From Gammaproteobacteria bacterium (lineage in GTDB: Bacteria > Pseudomonadota > Gammaproteobacteria > Xanthomonadales > Xanthomonadaceae): a stretch of 7,126 nucleotides of DNA. The notes beneath the pieces were generated by a model, which had not been told where the DNA came from, did no database searches, and saw only the letters and a list, made by a program, of their open reading frames with translations. Position numbers and translations under genes: made by a program. Each line of letters starts with the position of its first letter. Position 1 is the stretch's first letter. Below, piece by piece: positions 1 through 6,706 of this stretch. The stretch covers positions 1 through 7,126 of the forward strand of contig JAUIJO010000166.1 of the NCBI GenBank assembly GCA_030431185.1. Direction: 5' to 3'.

Positions 1-94
1 CAAGGATGCCGGCGGCATCCCCGCCCACGGCAACCAGCGCGACAAATGGGACGCCGGCTGCCGCTTCGACCATCCGAACCCGGAGTATCGGTGA
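1..94 (+). CDS. C-terminal end of an unrecognised protein (partial)
   Basis: This is the end of a gene that begins before the window. The first whole codon is at position 2 and the TGA stop is at 92-94, leaving 30 visible codons. Of these, 26 end in G or C, as expected for a real coding frame in this GC-rich DNA. The fragment is hydrophilic and ends with WDAGCRFDHPNPEYR; it has one cysteine, two histidines and several aspartates, and no membrane segment. I do not recognise the family and assign no function. The gene converges on gltD, with 229 bp of repeat-rich DNA between the two stops. Another frame is also open across this short stretch, but its codon bias is poorer. Confidence that it is coding is moderate because so little is visible. 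Confidence 0.6.
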   Translation, partial: KDAGGIPAHGNQRDKWDAGCRFDHPNPEYR

Positions 95-103
95 GGTTTT
101 TTG

Positions 104-138
104 GTGATTGGTGATTCGTGATTGGTGATTGGTGATTC
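104..138. repeat. Heptamer tandem repeat, five units of GTGATTS
   Basis: Five consecutive 7-bp units start at 104, 111, 118, 125 and 132. Each reads GTGATTG or GTGATTC (order G, C, G, G, C). The array begins 9 bp after the stop of the upstream gene, just past a run of six T (97-102). It lies outside any gene and is unlike the surrounding GC-rich sequence. I recall similar heptamer arrays between genes in xanthomonad genomes, but could not check that here. Confidence 0.85.
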
Positions 139-186
139 GGACTGAGACGCGTGCGGCTTCCGCTCCGTGCATGGTGCGAAGGAGCC

Positions 187-215
187 CTACGACGTTCGCG
201 AAGCGACGTGCGTAG
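187..215. repeat. Hairpin-forming palindrome in convergent intergenic region
   Basis: CTACGACGT (187-195) can pair with ACGT (206-209) and CGTAG (211-215), with one bulged base at 210. The inner CGC (197-199) pairs with GCG (203-205) around a GAA loop. The result is a strong stem-loop on either strand. It abuts the next hairpin (216-242), and its CGTAG arm is shared with the larger inverted repeat of 211-299. No U-run follows on either strand, so it is not a textbook intrinsic terminator, though it could stabilise 3' ends of the two convergent transcripts. Confidence 0.6.
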
Positions 216-299
216 CCCGGGTAAGGCGAAGCCGCACCCGGGGTCGACGGGTGGGTCCGATCGGTAGACCCTGGATGCGCTGCGCTTGTCCGGGCTACG
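211..299. repeat. REP-like palindromic element with CGTAGCCCGG inverted ends
   Basis: CGTAGCCCGG (211-220) and CCGGGCTACG (290-299) form a perfect 10-bp inverted repeat. Similarity continues inward with small differences: the left arm goes on with TAAGGCGAAGCCGCA, and the complement of the right arm goes on with CAAGCGCAGCGCAT. The left arm also folds on itself: CCCGGGT (216-222) pairs with ACCCGGG (236-242), and GGC (225-227) pairs with GCC (231-233). The right arm has a weaker fold, with GCGC at 277-280 and 282-285. Such self-folding units in inverted orientation match the form of REP/BIME elements, which are mobilised by RAYT transposases. No transposase is seen in the window. Family assignment is inference. 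Confidence 0.6.
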
Positions 300-323
300 G
301 GAGCTGGATGGTGGAGGACTGCC

Positions 324-1823
324 TCAGGCCGCGGCGGCGTCCGTCGCCGGCTTGCGGTCGCCGTTGCGGAGCAGGCGGGTGATGCCGACGGCGGCTTCGC
401 GGCCTTCGAACGCCGCGGTCACCACCAGGTCGGCGCCGCGGACGGCATCGCCGCCGGCGAACACCCGCTCATGGGCGGTCTGGTACGGGCGGGGTCCATG
501 CTCGCCGGAGGTCCGGATGCGGCCATCGGCCTCGAGTTCGATGCCGTGGCGCGCCAGCCATTCCGGCGCGTCGGGGCGGAAGCCGAAGGCGATGATGACC
601 ACGTCGGCATCCAGCACCGACTCGCTGCCTTCGACGATCTCCGCGCGCTGGCGGCCGTTGGCATCGGGTTCGCCCAGTCGCGTTTCCGCCACGCGCACGC
701 CGGTGGTGCCGGCATCGCTACCGATGATCTCCAGCGGCTGGCGATTGAACAGGAAGCGCACGCCTTCCTCGCGGGCATTGGAGACTTCGCGCGCGGAGCC
801 GGGCATGTTGGCTTCGTCGCGGCGGTAGGCGCAGGTCACCTCGGCCGCGCCCAGGCGGATCGCGCTGCGCACGCAGTCCATGCCGGTGTCGCCACCGCCC
901 AGCACGACCACGCGCTTGCCCTTCAGCTCGGGCAGGTCGATGCGGTCCTCCCAGCCGGCGATGGGCCGGCCGCCGGGCTCGGTGCCGACGACCACGCGGC
1001 CGTTCTGCACCAGGAAGGGCAGCGCCGGGAGCACGCCCTTCAGGTCCTGGCCGGGCAGGCCGCCATCGGTGTAGCGATAACTGCCCAGGCCGAGGAACAC
1101 CGCGTCGAACTCCTCCAGCAGGCTGTCCATCGACACGTCGCGGCCGACCTCGGTGCCCAGGCGGAACTCGACCCCCATGCCCTCAAGGATCTCGCGACGC
1201 TTGGCGATCACCGACTTGTCGAGCTTGAAGCTGGGGATGCCGAACTGCAGCAGGCCGCCGATCTGCTCGTAGCGGTCGAACACCACCGCCTGGATGCCGG
1301 CGTGCGCCAGCCGGTCGGCGCAGGACAGGCCGGCCGGACCGGCGCCGACCACGGCGACGCGGCGTCCGGTCGCCACCACCCGCGACATGTCCGGCGTCCA
1401 GCCCTCGGCCACCGCGCGATCGACGATGTACTTCTCGACCGCGCCGATGGTGACCGCGCCGAAGCCGTCGTCGAGCGTGCAGCTGCCCTCGCACAGGCGG
1501 TCCTGCGGGCAGACGCGGCCGCAGATCTCCGGCAGCGGGTTGGTTTCGTGGCACAGCGTCGCCGCCTCGTGGATGCGGTCCTCGCGGGCCAGCTCCAGCC
1601 AGTTCGGGATGTAGTTGTGCAGCGGGCACTTCCACGAGCAGTACGGGTTGCCACAGTCCAGGCAGCGGGCGGCCTGGTGCTGCGCGGCCTCCTTGTTGAA
1701 CGCGCCGTAGAGTTCCCCCCAGTCGCCATCGCGGCGCAGCGCCAGCGGGATGCGCGCGGGCATCTTGCGCGGCAGCTCGAGGAACTCGAACACGTTCTTC
1801 TTGCTTGTCTTCTTCTCGCTCAT
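324..1823 (-). CDS. gltD: Glutamate synthase [NADPH] small (beta) subunit
   Basis: GltD oxidises NADPH and passes the electrons via FAD and Fe-S clusters to GltB in the cytoplasmic glutamate synthase complex. The protein is 499 aa, a little above the usual 470-490. An N-terminal Fe-S domain carries C54, C57, C62 and C66 (CLDCGNPYCSWKC) and further cysteines C91, C101, C105, C111 and C115. The FAD-binding Rossmann motif GAGPAG is at 160-165, the NADPH-binding motif GGGDTG at 309-314, and the C-terminal FAD-contacting AGGDAVRGADLVVTA at 456-470. I chose the ATG at 1823-1821, giving MSEKKTSKKN, because GGAGAG lies about 6 nt upstream. An in-frame GTG at 1838 would add five residues and has no better ribosome site. 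It follows gltB by 70 nt on the same strand and is almost certainly its operon partner. Related two-domain reductases (dihydropyrimidine dehydrogenase N-terminus, NfnB) share this fold, but the gltB neighbour settles the identity. Confidence 0.97.
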   Translation of the reverse strand: MSEKKTSKKNVFEFLELPRKMPARIPLALRRDGDWGELYGAFNKEAAQHQAARCLDCGNPYCSWKCPLHNYIPNWLELAREDRIHEAATLCHETNPLPEICGRVCPQDRLCEGSCTLDDGFGAVTIGAVEKYIVDRAVAEGWTPDMSRVVATGRRVAVVGAGPAGLSCADRLAHAGIQAVVFDRYEQIGGLLQFGIPSFKLDKSVIAKRREILEGMGVEFRLGTEVGRDVSMDSLLEEFDAVFLGLGSYRYTDGGLPGQDLKGVLPALPFLVQNGRVVVGTEPGGRPIAGWEDRIDLPELKGKRVVVLGGGDTGMDCVRSAIRLGAAEVTCAYRRDEANMPGSAREVSNAREEGVRFLFNRQPLEIIGSDAGTTGVRVAETRLGEPDANGRQRAEIVEGSESVLDADVVIIAFGFRPDAPEWLARHGIELEADGRIRTSGEHGPRPYQTAHERVFAGGDAVRGADLVVTAAFEGREAAVGITRLLRNGDRKPATDAAAA

Positions 1824-1847
1824 GCAACTCTCCGCCACTGCGACACG

Positions 1848-1864
1848 CCGCGCCCCTCGCGCGG
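1848..1864 (-). other. Hairpin in the gltB-gltD intercistronic gap
   Basis: CCGCGC (1848-1853) and GCGCGG (1859-1864) form a perfect 6-bp GC stem with a 5-nt loop in the 70-nt gap between gltB and gltD. It ends about 25 nt before the gltD ATG. No U-run follows, so it is not an obvious terminator. A 9-bp direct repeat, GGGCCGCGG at 1863-1871 and 1882-1890 on the + strand, overlaps its edge. A role in message stability or in tuning GltD level is only possible, and GC-rich DNA produces such stems by chance. Confidence 0.35.
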
Positions 1865-1893
1865 GCCGCGGATTCCGTTGGGGGCCGCGGCGA

Positions 1894-4800
1894 TCACGCC
1901 GCGCGCCTCAGTTCATCGGCCAGGGATTCCAGGCTGGCCGCCTTGGGCTTGACCAGCCAGAACTTGCCGACGTAGTCGCGCATCTCGTCGAGGATGCGGC
2001 GTGCGCGCAGGCTGCCGGTATGCAGTGCATGGGCCTCAAGCAGTTCGCGCAGGTGCGAACGGTGGTGCTCGAAGCCATCTCCGGCGATGCGCACGATGTC
2101 GATCAGCTCGTGGTTGTAGCGGTCGACGAACTCCCGCTCCAGGTCGAGCACGTAGGCCATGCCGCCGGTGAAACCGGCGCCGAAGTTCAGGCCCGTGCGG
2201 CCCAGGACCGCGACCACGCCGCCGGTCATGTATTCGCAGCAATGGTCGCCCGCGCCTTCGATGACCGCCGTCGCGCCGGAGTTGCGCACGCCGAAGCGCT
2301 CGCCCGCACGGCCGGCGGCGTACAGCTCCCCGCCGGTTGCGCCGTAGAGGCAGGTGTTGCCGATGATCGGCGTGTCATGCGCCTCCCAGCGTGCGTCCGC
2401 GGGCGGGCGCAGCACGATGCGGCCGCCGGCCATGCCCTTGCCCACGTAATCGTTGGCCTCGCCATGCAGCTCGTAGTTGAGGCCACCGGCATTGAAGGCC
2501 GCGAAGCTCTGCCCCGCCGTGCCGGTCAGGCGCAGGGTGATCGGTGCATCGGCCATGCCCTGGTTGCCGTGGCGGCGGGCGATCTCGCCCGAGAGGCGGG
2601 TGCCGATGCTGCGGTCGGTGTTGCGGATCGCATAGTCGAACTCGCCGCCGCGCTTGTCGGCGATGATCGTCGACAGGTCGGCGTCGAGCCGGGCGGCGAG
2701 CCCGGTCGGCGCCGCGGCCGGGGCGGGCGCGCCGCAGTGGCCGCCATGCGCCAGGCCGTCGCCGGCCAGCAGTGGCGCGAGGTCGAGGCGCCGGCCGTTG
2801 GCGGCCTCGCGTTCGACCTGCACGAGCAGGTCGGTGCGGCCGACGATCTCGCCCAGCGAACGCGCGCCGAGCACCGCCAGCCATTCGCGCACTTCCTCCG
2901 ACAGCAGCCGGAAGAAGTTCTCCACCCGTTCCGGCAGGCCGGTGAAGTGCGCGCTGCGCAGGCGCTCGTCCTGGGTGGCGACGCCGGTGGCGCAGTTGTT
3001 GAGGTGGCAGATGCGCAGGTACTTGCAGCCCAGCGCGATCATCGGCGCGGTGCCGAAACCGAATGTCTCGGCCCCCAGCAGCGCGGCCTTGACCACGTCC
3101 AGGCCGCTCTTGAGCCCGCCATCGGTCTGCAGGATCACGCGCTCGCGCAGGTTGTTGGACACCAGCGCCTGGCGCGCCTCGGACAGGCCGATCTCCCATG
3201 GCGTGCCGGCATAGCGGATCGACGACAGCGGGCTGGCGCCGGTGCCGCCGTCGTGGCCGGACACGGTGATCAGGTCCGCCCCGGCCTTGGCCACGCCCGC
3301 GGCGATGGTGCCTACGCCGGCGTGCGAGACCAGCTTCACCGACACGAGCGCGGTGGGATTGATCTGCTTGAGGTCGAAGATCAGCTGCGCGAGGTCTTCG
3401 ATCGAGTAGATGTCATGGTGGGGCGGCGGCGAGATCAGGCCGATGCCCGGCGTCGCGTAGCGCAGCCGCGCGATCAGCTCGTTGACCTTGTGGCCGGGCA
3501 ACTGCCCGCCCTCGCCCGGCTTGGCGCCCTGCGCGATCTTGATCTGCAGCACCTCCGCGTTGACCAGGTAGTGCGGGGTGACGCCGAAGCGCCCCGAGGC
3601 GATCTGCTTGATCTTGCTGACCTTGTCGGTGCCGAAGCGGACCGGGTCCTCGCCGCCCTCGCCGGAGTTGCTGCGGCCGCCGAGCCGGTTCATCGCGATC
3701 GCCAGGGCCTCGTGGGCCTCCGGCGACAAAGCGCCCAGGCTCATCGCCGCCGAATCGAAACGGCGGACGATGTCGGACACGGGTTCGACGTCATCGACGG
3801 GGATCGGCGTGACGCCCTCGCTGCGAAGGCCGAGCAGGTCGCGCAGCGCGGCGGCGGGACGATTGTTGACCGCGCCGGCGTAGGTCCGCCAGTCGGCCTT
3901 GTCGCCGGTGAGCACCGCGCGCTGCAGGTTCATCACCACGTCGGGATTGAACAGGTGGTACTCGCCGCCGGGCTTGTACTTGAGCAGGCCGCCGATGTCC
4001 GGGAGCGCGTTGTCGTCCCAGGCATGGTCGGCCAGGTAGGCGGCGTCGGCCTGCAGGCTGGCGAAGCCCGCCCCGCCGATGCGCGCGGCGCTGCCATCGA
4101 AGCACAGCGCGACCACCTCGCGGTCGAGGCCGATGATCTCGAACAGCTGCGCGCCTCTATAACTGCCGATGGTGCTGATGCCCATCTTGGAGATGATCTT
4201 CAGCAGGCCCTTCTTGATGCCGCGCCGGTAGCTGCGGCCGACCTGCGCGATCTCGCCGTGCTTGGTCTTGAGGATGCCGCGCGCGGCCAGGTCGTGGAGG
4301 GTCTGGTAGGCGAGGTAAGGGTAGACCGCCGTCGCGCCGAAGCCGATCAGGCAGGCGAAGTGGTGCGGGTCGCGCGCGGTGCCGGTCTCGATGATCAGGT
4401 TGACGCCGCAGCGCAGGCCGGTGCGGACCAGGTGCTGGTGCACCGCGCCGGTGGCGAGCAGGGCATGCACCATCAACTCGTCGCGCTCGGGATAGCGATC
4501 GCTCAGGATCAGCATCACCCGCCCTGCGCGCGCGGCCGCCTCGGCCTCGCTGCAGATCCGTTCCAGCGCGGCCTGGAGGCCTTCGGCCGCCTTGAAGCCG
4601 AGCCTGATCTGCCGGTGCGCGGTGTCGTAGGGCGCCATCGCCAGCAGCTGGCGGATCTTGCGCTGCGACATCACCGGCGAGTTCAGCAGCACGTGGCTGA
4701 CGTTGTCGGCGCCATCGACGAAGATGTTGCCTTCGCGTCCCAACTGGGTCGCCAGCGACATCACGCAGTCTTCCCGCAGCGGGTCGATCGGCGGGTTGGT

Positions 4801-6387
4801 CACCTGGGCGAAGGCCTGGCGGAAGCAGTCGTAGAGCGGCCGCACGTGCTGGCTGATCGCCGCCATCGGCACGTCGTCGCCCATCGAACCGGTCGCTTCC
4901 TGCTCGGTCTCGGCGAGCGGGCGCAGCACCTGTTCGCGTTCCTCGCGGGTCAGCTGGAACAGCTTCTGGAAGCTGGCCAGGGTGCCGGCGTCGAACGGCT
5001 CGGCGGCGGTGCTGGGGTCGATCAGCTCGTTCTGCAGGTAGGTCATGCCCTGCTTCAGCCAACGCTTGTACGGCGCGCGGGCGCGGTTGATCCGGTCGAT
5101 CGCGTCGGTGTCCAGCAGCTCGCCGGCCTGCAGGTCGACGGCGATCATCTCGCCCGGTCCCAGCTTGCCCTTGGCCTCGGTGTCGGCGGCGTCCAGGTCC
5201 CAGACGCCGGCTTCGGAGGCGATCATGAAATGGCGGTCGCGGCTGAGCGCCCAGCGCGCGGGGCGCAGCCCGTTGCGGTCCAGGGTGCAGGCGGCGAAGC
5301 GCGCGTCGCAGGTCACGATGCCGGCCGGGCCGTCCCATGGCTCGGTGTTGAGCGCGTAGTACTCGTAGAACGCGGCGAGGTCGGCGTCCTTGTATTCCAG
5401 CGACTGCGTGGCCGGTGGGATCAGGATGCGCATCGCCTTGAGCAGGTCCATGCCGCCGGCCTCGAGCAGCTCCAGCATCTCGTCCAGGCTCTGCGAGTCC
5501 GAGCCCCGCATGTTGATGACCGGGCTGAACTCGCGCGGGTCCAGGGTGGGCGTGCGCCAGGCATGGGCCCGCGCCTGCGCCCAGGCGCGGTTGCCGGCGA
5601 TGGTGTTGATCTCGCCGTTGTGCGCCAGCAGGCGGAACGGCTGCGCGAGCGGCCAGCGCGGCGTGGTGTTGGTGGAGAAGCGCTGGTGGAACACCGCCGC
5701 GCTGCTGGCCAGGTCCGGGCGCTGCAGGTCCTTGTAGAACGTCGCCAGGTGTTCGGGCATGACCATGCCCTTGTAGCCGATCGTGGTCGGCGACAGGGTC
5801 ACCGCATAGACGTCGTCGAAGGCGTCGCCGAGCGCGCGCAGCGCCTGCTCGGCGCGCCGGCGCGCCAGGTACAGCACGTGCTGGAACGCGATCAGGTCCG
5901 GGCGCTCGCCGTCGATGTCGACCGCGGGCACCACGAACAACTGCTCGATGCGCGGCAGCGACCGTCGGGCCAGTTCGCCGCAGACCGACAGGTCCACCGG
6001 GACCTCGCGCCAGCCCGCGACGGCGAGCTTCTCGCCGCGCAGCGCCTGGGCGAAGACGTCGCGCGCCTTCGCCGCCGCGGCGTCGTCGTGCGGCAGGAAC
6101 ACCAGGCCGGCGGCGAAGCGCTGGCCCAGCGCGATCCCGGCCTCCCCGGCGAGCGCGCGCAGGAAGGCATCCGGTTGCCGCAGCAGCAGGCCGCAGCCGT
6201 CGCCGCTGAGGCCGTCGGCGGCGAGGCCACCGCGGTGGGTCATGCGCGACAGCGCTTCCAGCGCACGTTTGACCAGCGACGCGCTCGGGCGGTCGTCGAG
6301 CTGGGCGATCAGGCCGAATCCACAGGCGTCGCGCTCGTCGCGCGGGTCGTAGAGGCCGGAGGCCGTGGGGTGTTGCGCTGGATCCAT
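1894..6387 (-). CDS. gltB: Glutamate synthase [NADPH] large (alpha) subunit
   Basis: GltB makes two glutamates from glutamine and 2-oxoglutarate using electrons from GltD. At 1497 aa it is the usual length for the bacterial alpha subunit. Residues 1-21 are a short propeptide; C22 in the ACGFG motif is the expected N-terminal nucleophile of the class II amidotransferase domain (22 to about 430) after cleavage. Other amidotransferase signatures are MTHRGG (49-54), SGDGCG (61-66), HQRFSTNT (234-241) and HNGEIN (256-261). A central domain runs to about 780. The FMN/2-oxoglutarate synthase barrel (about 860-1200) has KPGEGGQLPG (956-965), K1018 and SGHDGGTGASP (1043-1053). C1121, C1127 and C1132 fit the 3Fe-4S cluster motif. 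The C-terminal GXGXG helix domain (about 1250-1450) follows an Ala/Pro-rich linker near 1220-1227. The ATG at 6387 has GGAG 10 nt upstream, and its propeptide length fits the family. No truncation, frameshift or lost key residue is seen. Confidence 0.98.
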   Translation of the reverse strand: MDPAQHPTASGLYDPRDERDACGFGLIAQLDDRPSASLVKRALEALSRMTHRGGLAADGLSGDGCGLLLRQPDAFLRALAGEAGIALGQRFAAGLVFLPHDDAAAAKARDVFAQALRGEKLAVAGWREVPVDLSVCGELARRSLPRIEQLFVVPAVDIDGERPDLIAFQHVLYLARRRAEQALRALGDAFDDVYAVTLSPTTIGYKGMVMPEHLATFYKDLQRPDLASSAAVFHQRFSTNTTPRWPLAQPFRLLAHNGEINTIAGNRAWAQARAHAWRTPTLDPREFSPVINMRGSDSQSLDEMLELLEAGGMDLLKAMRILIPPATQSLEYKDADLAAFYEYYALNTEPWDGPAGIVTCDARFAACTLDRNGLRPARWALSRDRHFMIASEAGVWDLDAADTEAKGKLGPGEMIAVDLQAGELLDTDAIDRINRARAPYKRWLKQGMTYLQNELIDPSTAAEPFDAGTLASFQKLFQLTREEREQVLRPLAETEQEATGSMGDDVPMAAISQHVRPLYDCFRQAFAQVTNPPIDPLREDCVMSLATQLGREGNIFVDGADNVSHVLLNSPVMSQRKIRQLLAMAPYDTAHRQIRLGFKAAEGLQAALERICSEAEAAARAGRVMLILSDRYPERDELMVHALLATGAVHQHLVRTGLRCGVNLIIETGTARDPHHFACLIGFGATAVYPYLAYQTLHDLAARGILKTKHGEIAQVGRSYRRGIKKGLLKIISKMGISTIGSYRGAQLFEIIGLDREVVALCFDGSAARIGGAGFASLQADAAYLADHAWDDNALPDIGGLLKYKPGGEYHLFNPDVVMNLQRAVLTGDKADWRTYAGAVNNRPAAALRDLLGLRSEGVTPIPVDDVEPVSDIVRRFDSAAMSLGALSPEAHEALAIAMNRLGGRSNSGEGGEDPVRFGTDKVSKIKQIASGRFGVTPHYLVNAEVLQIKIAQGAKPGEGGQLPGHKVNELIARLRYATPGIGLISPPPHHDIYSIEDLAQLIFDLKQINPTALVSVKLVSHAGVGTIAAGVAKAGADLITVSGHDGGTGASPLSSIRYAGTPWEIGLSEARQALVSNNLRERVILQTDGGLKSGLDVVKAALLGAETFGFGTAPMIALGCKYLRICHLNNCATGVATQDERLRSAHFTGLPERVENFFRLLSEEVREWLAVLGARSLGEIVGRTDLLVQVEREAANGRRLDLAPLLAGDGLAHGGHCGAPAPAAAPTGLAARLDADLSTIIADKRGGEFDYAIRNTDRSIGTRLSGEIARRHGNQGMADAPITLRLTGTAGQSFAAFNAGGLNYELHGEANDYVGKGMAGGRIVLRPPADARWEAHDTPIIGNTCLYGATGGELYAAGRAGERFGVRNSGATAVIEGAGDHCCEYMTGGVVAVLGRTGLNFGAGFTGGMAYVLDLEREFVDRYNHELIDIVRIAGDGFEHHRSHLRELLEAHALHTGSLRARRILDEMRDYVGKFWLVKPKAASLESLADELRRAA

Positions 6388-6515
6388 GGACTGCGTGCTC
6401 CGCGGGTGGCGTTGCCGGATGGCATCGGGCCGCAGGCGCGCGACGCTGGAAAACGCGGAAGCGGCGCCACGGTTCGCTCGCGCGATCCGGCCGGCCTTGA
6501 GCCAAGGGTCTCCCG

Positions 6516-6544
6516 ACTAAAGCACAGATTGTGCGCTGCGGCAA
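6516..6544 (-). promoter_or_regulatory. Candidate sigma-70 promoter for gltBD
   Basis: Read on the - strand, TTGCCG (6544-6539) and TTTAGT (6521-6516) each match 4 of 6 consensus bases of the -35 and -10 boxes and are exactly 17 bp apart. This would place the transcription start near 6509, giving a leader of about 120 nt before gltB. A perfect dyad, GCACA-GAT-TGTGC (6522-6534), fills most of the spacer, where a bound dimeric protein would block RNA polymerase. The boxes are weak and the assignment is by eye only. Confidence 0.35.
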
Positions 6545-6561
6545 ATGCCGCCTTCGACGCT

Positions 6562-6585
6562 AAATAGTTGAAACTGAAACTATTT
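6562..6585. repeat. AT-rich inverted repeat, possible operator
   Basis: AAATAGTT (6562-6569) and AACTATTT (6578-6585) form a perfect 8-bp inverted repeat around an 8-bp spacer. Within it GAAACT occurs twice in tandem (6570-6575, 6576-6581). The site stands out as an AT island in GC-rich DNA, upstream of the candidate gltB -35 box and about 120 bp before the MFS start. Geometry and position fit binding by a dimeric regulator. I cannot name the regulator; a LysR-type or TetR/MarR-type site are both possible. Confidence 0.45.
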
Positions 6586-6673
6586 TTCCGGCGCGAGGCG
6601 CAGCGCGGGGCGACCCTTCGACCAAAGGAGGAGGCCCCTGGTCGCCGTCCGCGAGGACGCGCGGGGCCTGCGA

Positions 6674-6679
6674 TAGACT
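6674..6679 (+). promoter_or_regulatory. Candidate -10 box for the MFS gene
   Basis: TAGACT lies 27 bp before the GTG start and resembles a -10 box (TATAAT), matching 4 of 6 bases. No convincing -35 box is found 16-18 bp upstream, where the sequence is GC-rich. If used, it would give a short leader of about 20 nt. The same TAG is also the in-frame stop that limits how far upstream the MFS gene can start. Confidence 0.25.
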
Positions 6680-6706
6680 GCGCGCCCGACCCTGACAGGC
6701 GTCACC

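Larger units (their letters stand above)
6388..6706. other. Divergent intergenic region between gltB and MFS gene
   Basis: This 319-bp stretch lies between the gltB and MFS starts and contains no gene I can support. From left to right it holds the gltB leader (6388 to about 6510), a small dyad CCTTG-AGC-CAAGG (6495-6507), a candidate gltB promoter (6516-6544) with another dyad in its spacer, an AT-rich inverted repeat (6562-6585), and a purine-rich, foldable GC stretch (6619-6668) before the MFS start. An open frame runs through part of it on the - strand, but it overlaps the MFS gene and has no protein-like features. Confidence 0.7.

Noticed and set aside
95..323. CRISPR array
   Set aside because: The repeats are 7-bp tandem units and single palindromes, with no regular 25-40 bp repeats and unique spacers.
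471..1952. A 493-codon + strand open frame antisense to gltD
   Set aside because: Same cause as above: a GC-rich shadow of gltD, with low-complexity composition and no domain.
6522..6534. NtrC binding site upstream of gltB
   Set aside because: The half-sites GCAC and GTGC are 5 bp apart rather than the 7 bp of the enteric NtrC consensus, so I report only a dyad.
4157..6544. A 795-codon - strand frame overlapping gltB in another phase
   Set aside because: It is very rich in Arg, Ala, Pro and Gly, as expected for an out-of-phase reading of GC-rich coding DNA, and gltB is unambiguous in the same place.
6535..6556. Sigma-54 promoter for gltB
   Set aside because: GGC and TTGC occur near each other on the - strand, but the spacing does not give the GG and GC pairs 10 bp apart that define a -24/-12 promoter.
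1750..6567. A 1605-codon open frame on the + strand, antisense to gltB and the start of gltD
   Set aside because: It mirrors the GC-rich third positions of gltB, which remove stop codons from the opposite strand. Its translation is a low-complexity mix of A, V, R, Q, D and H with no recognisable domain, while the - strand product has every GltB motif.
6562..6585. Rho-independent terminator (inverted repeat followed by a few T on the + strand)
   Set aside because: The stem is A/T-only except for one G-C pair, the T-run is short, and no + strand gene ends there.
6562..6585. tetO-type operator for the TetA-like gene
   Set aside because: The half-sites and 8-bp spacer do not resemble the compact tetO palindrome, and no tetR is visible.
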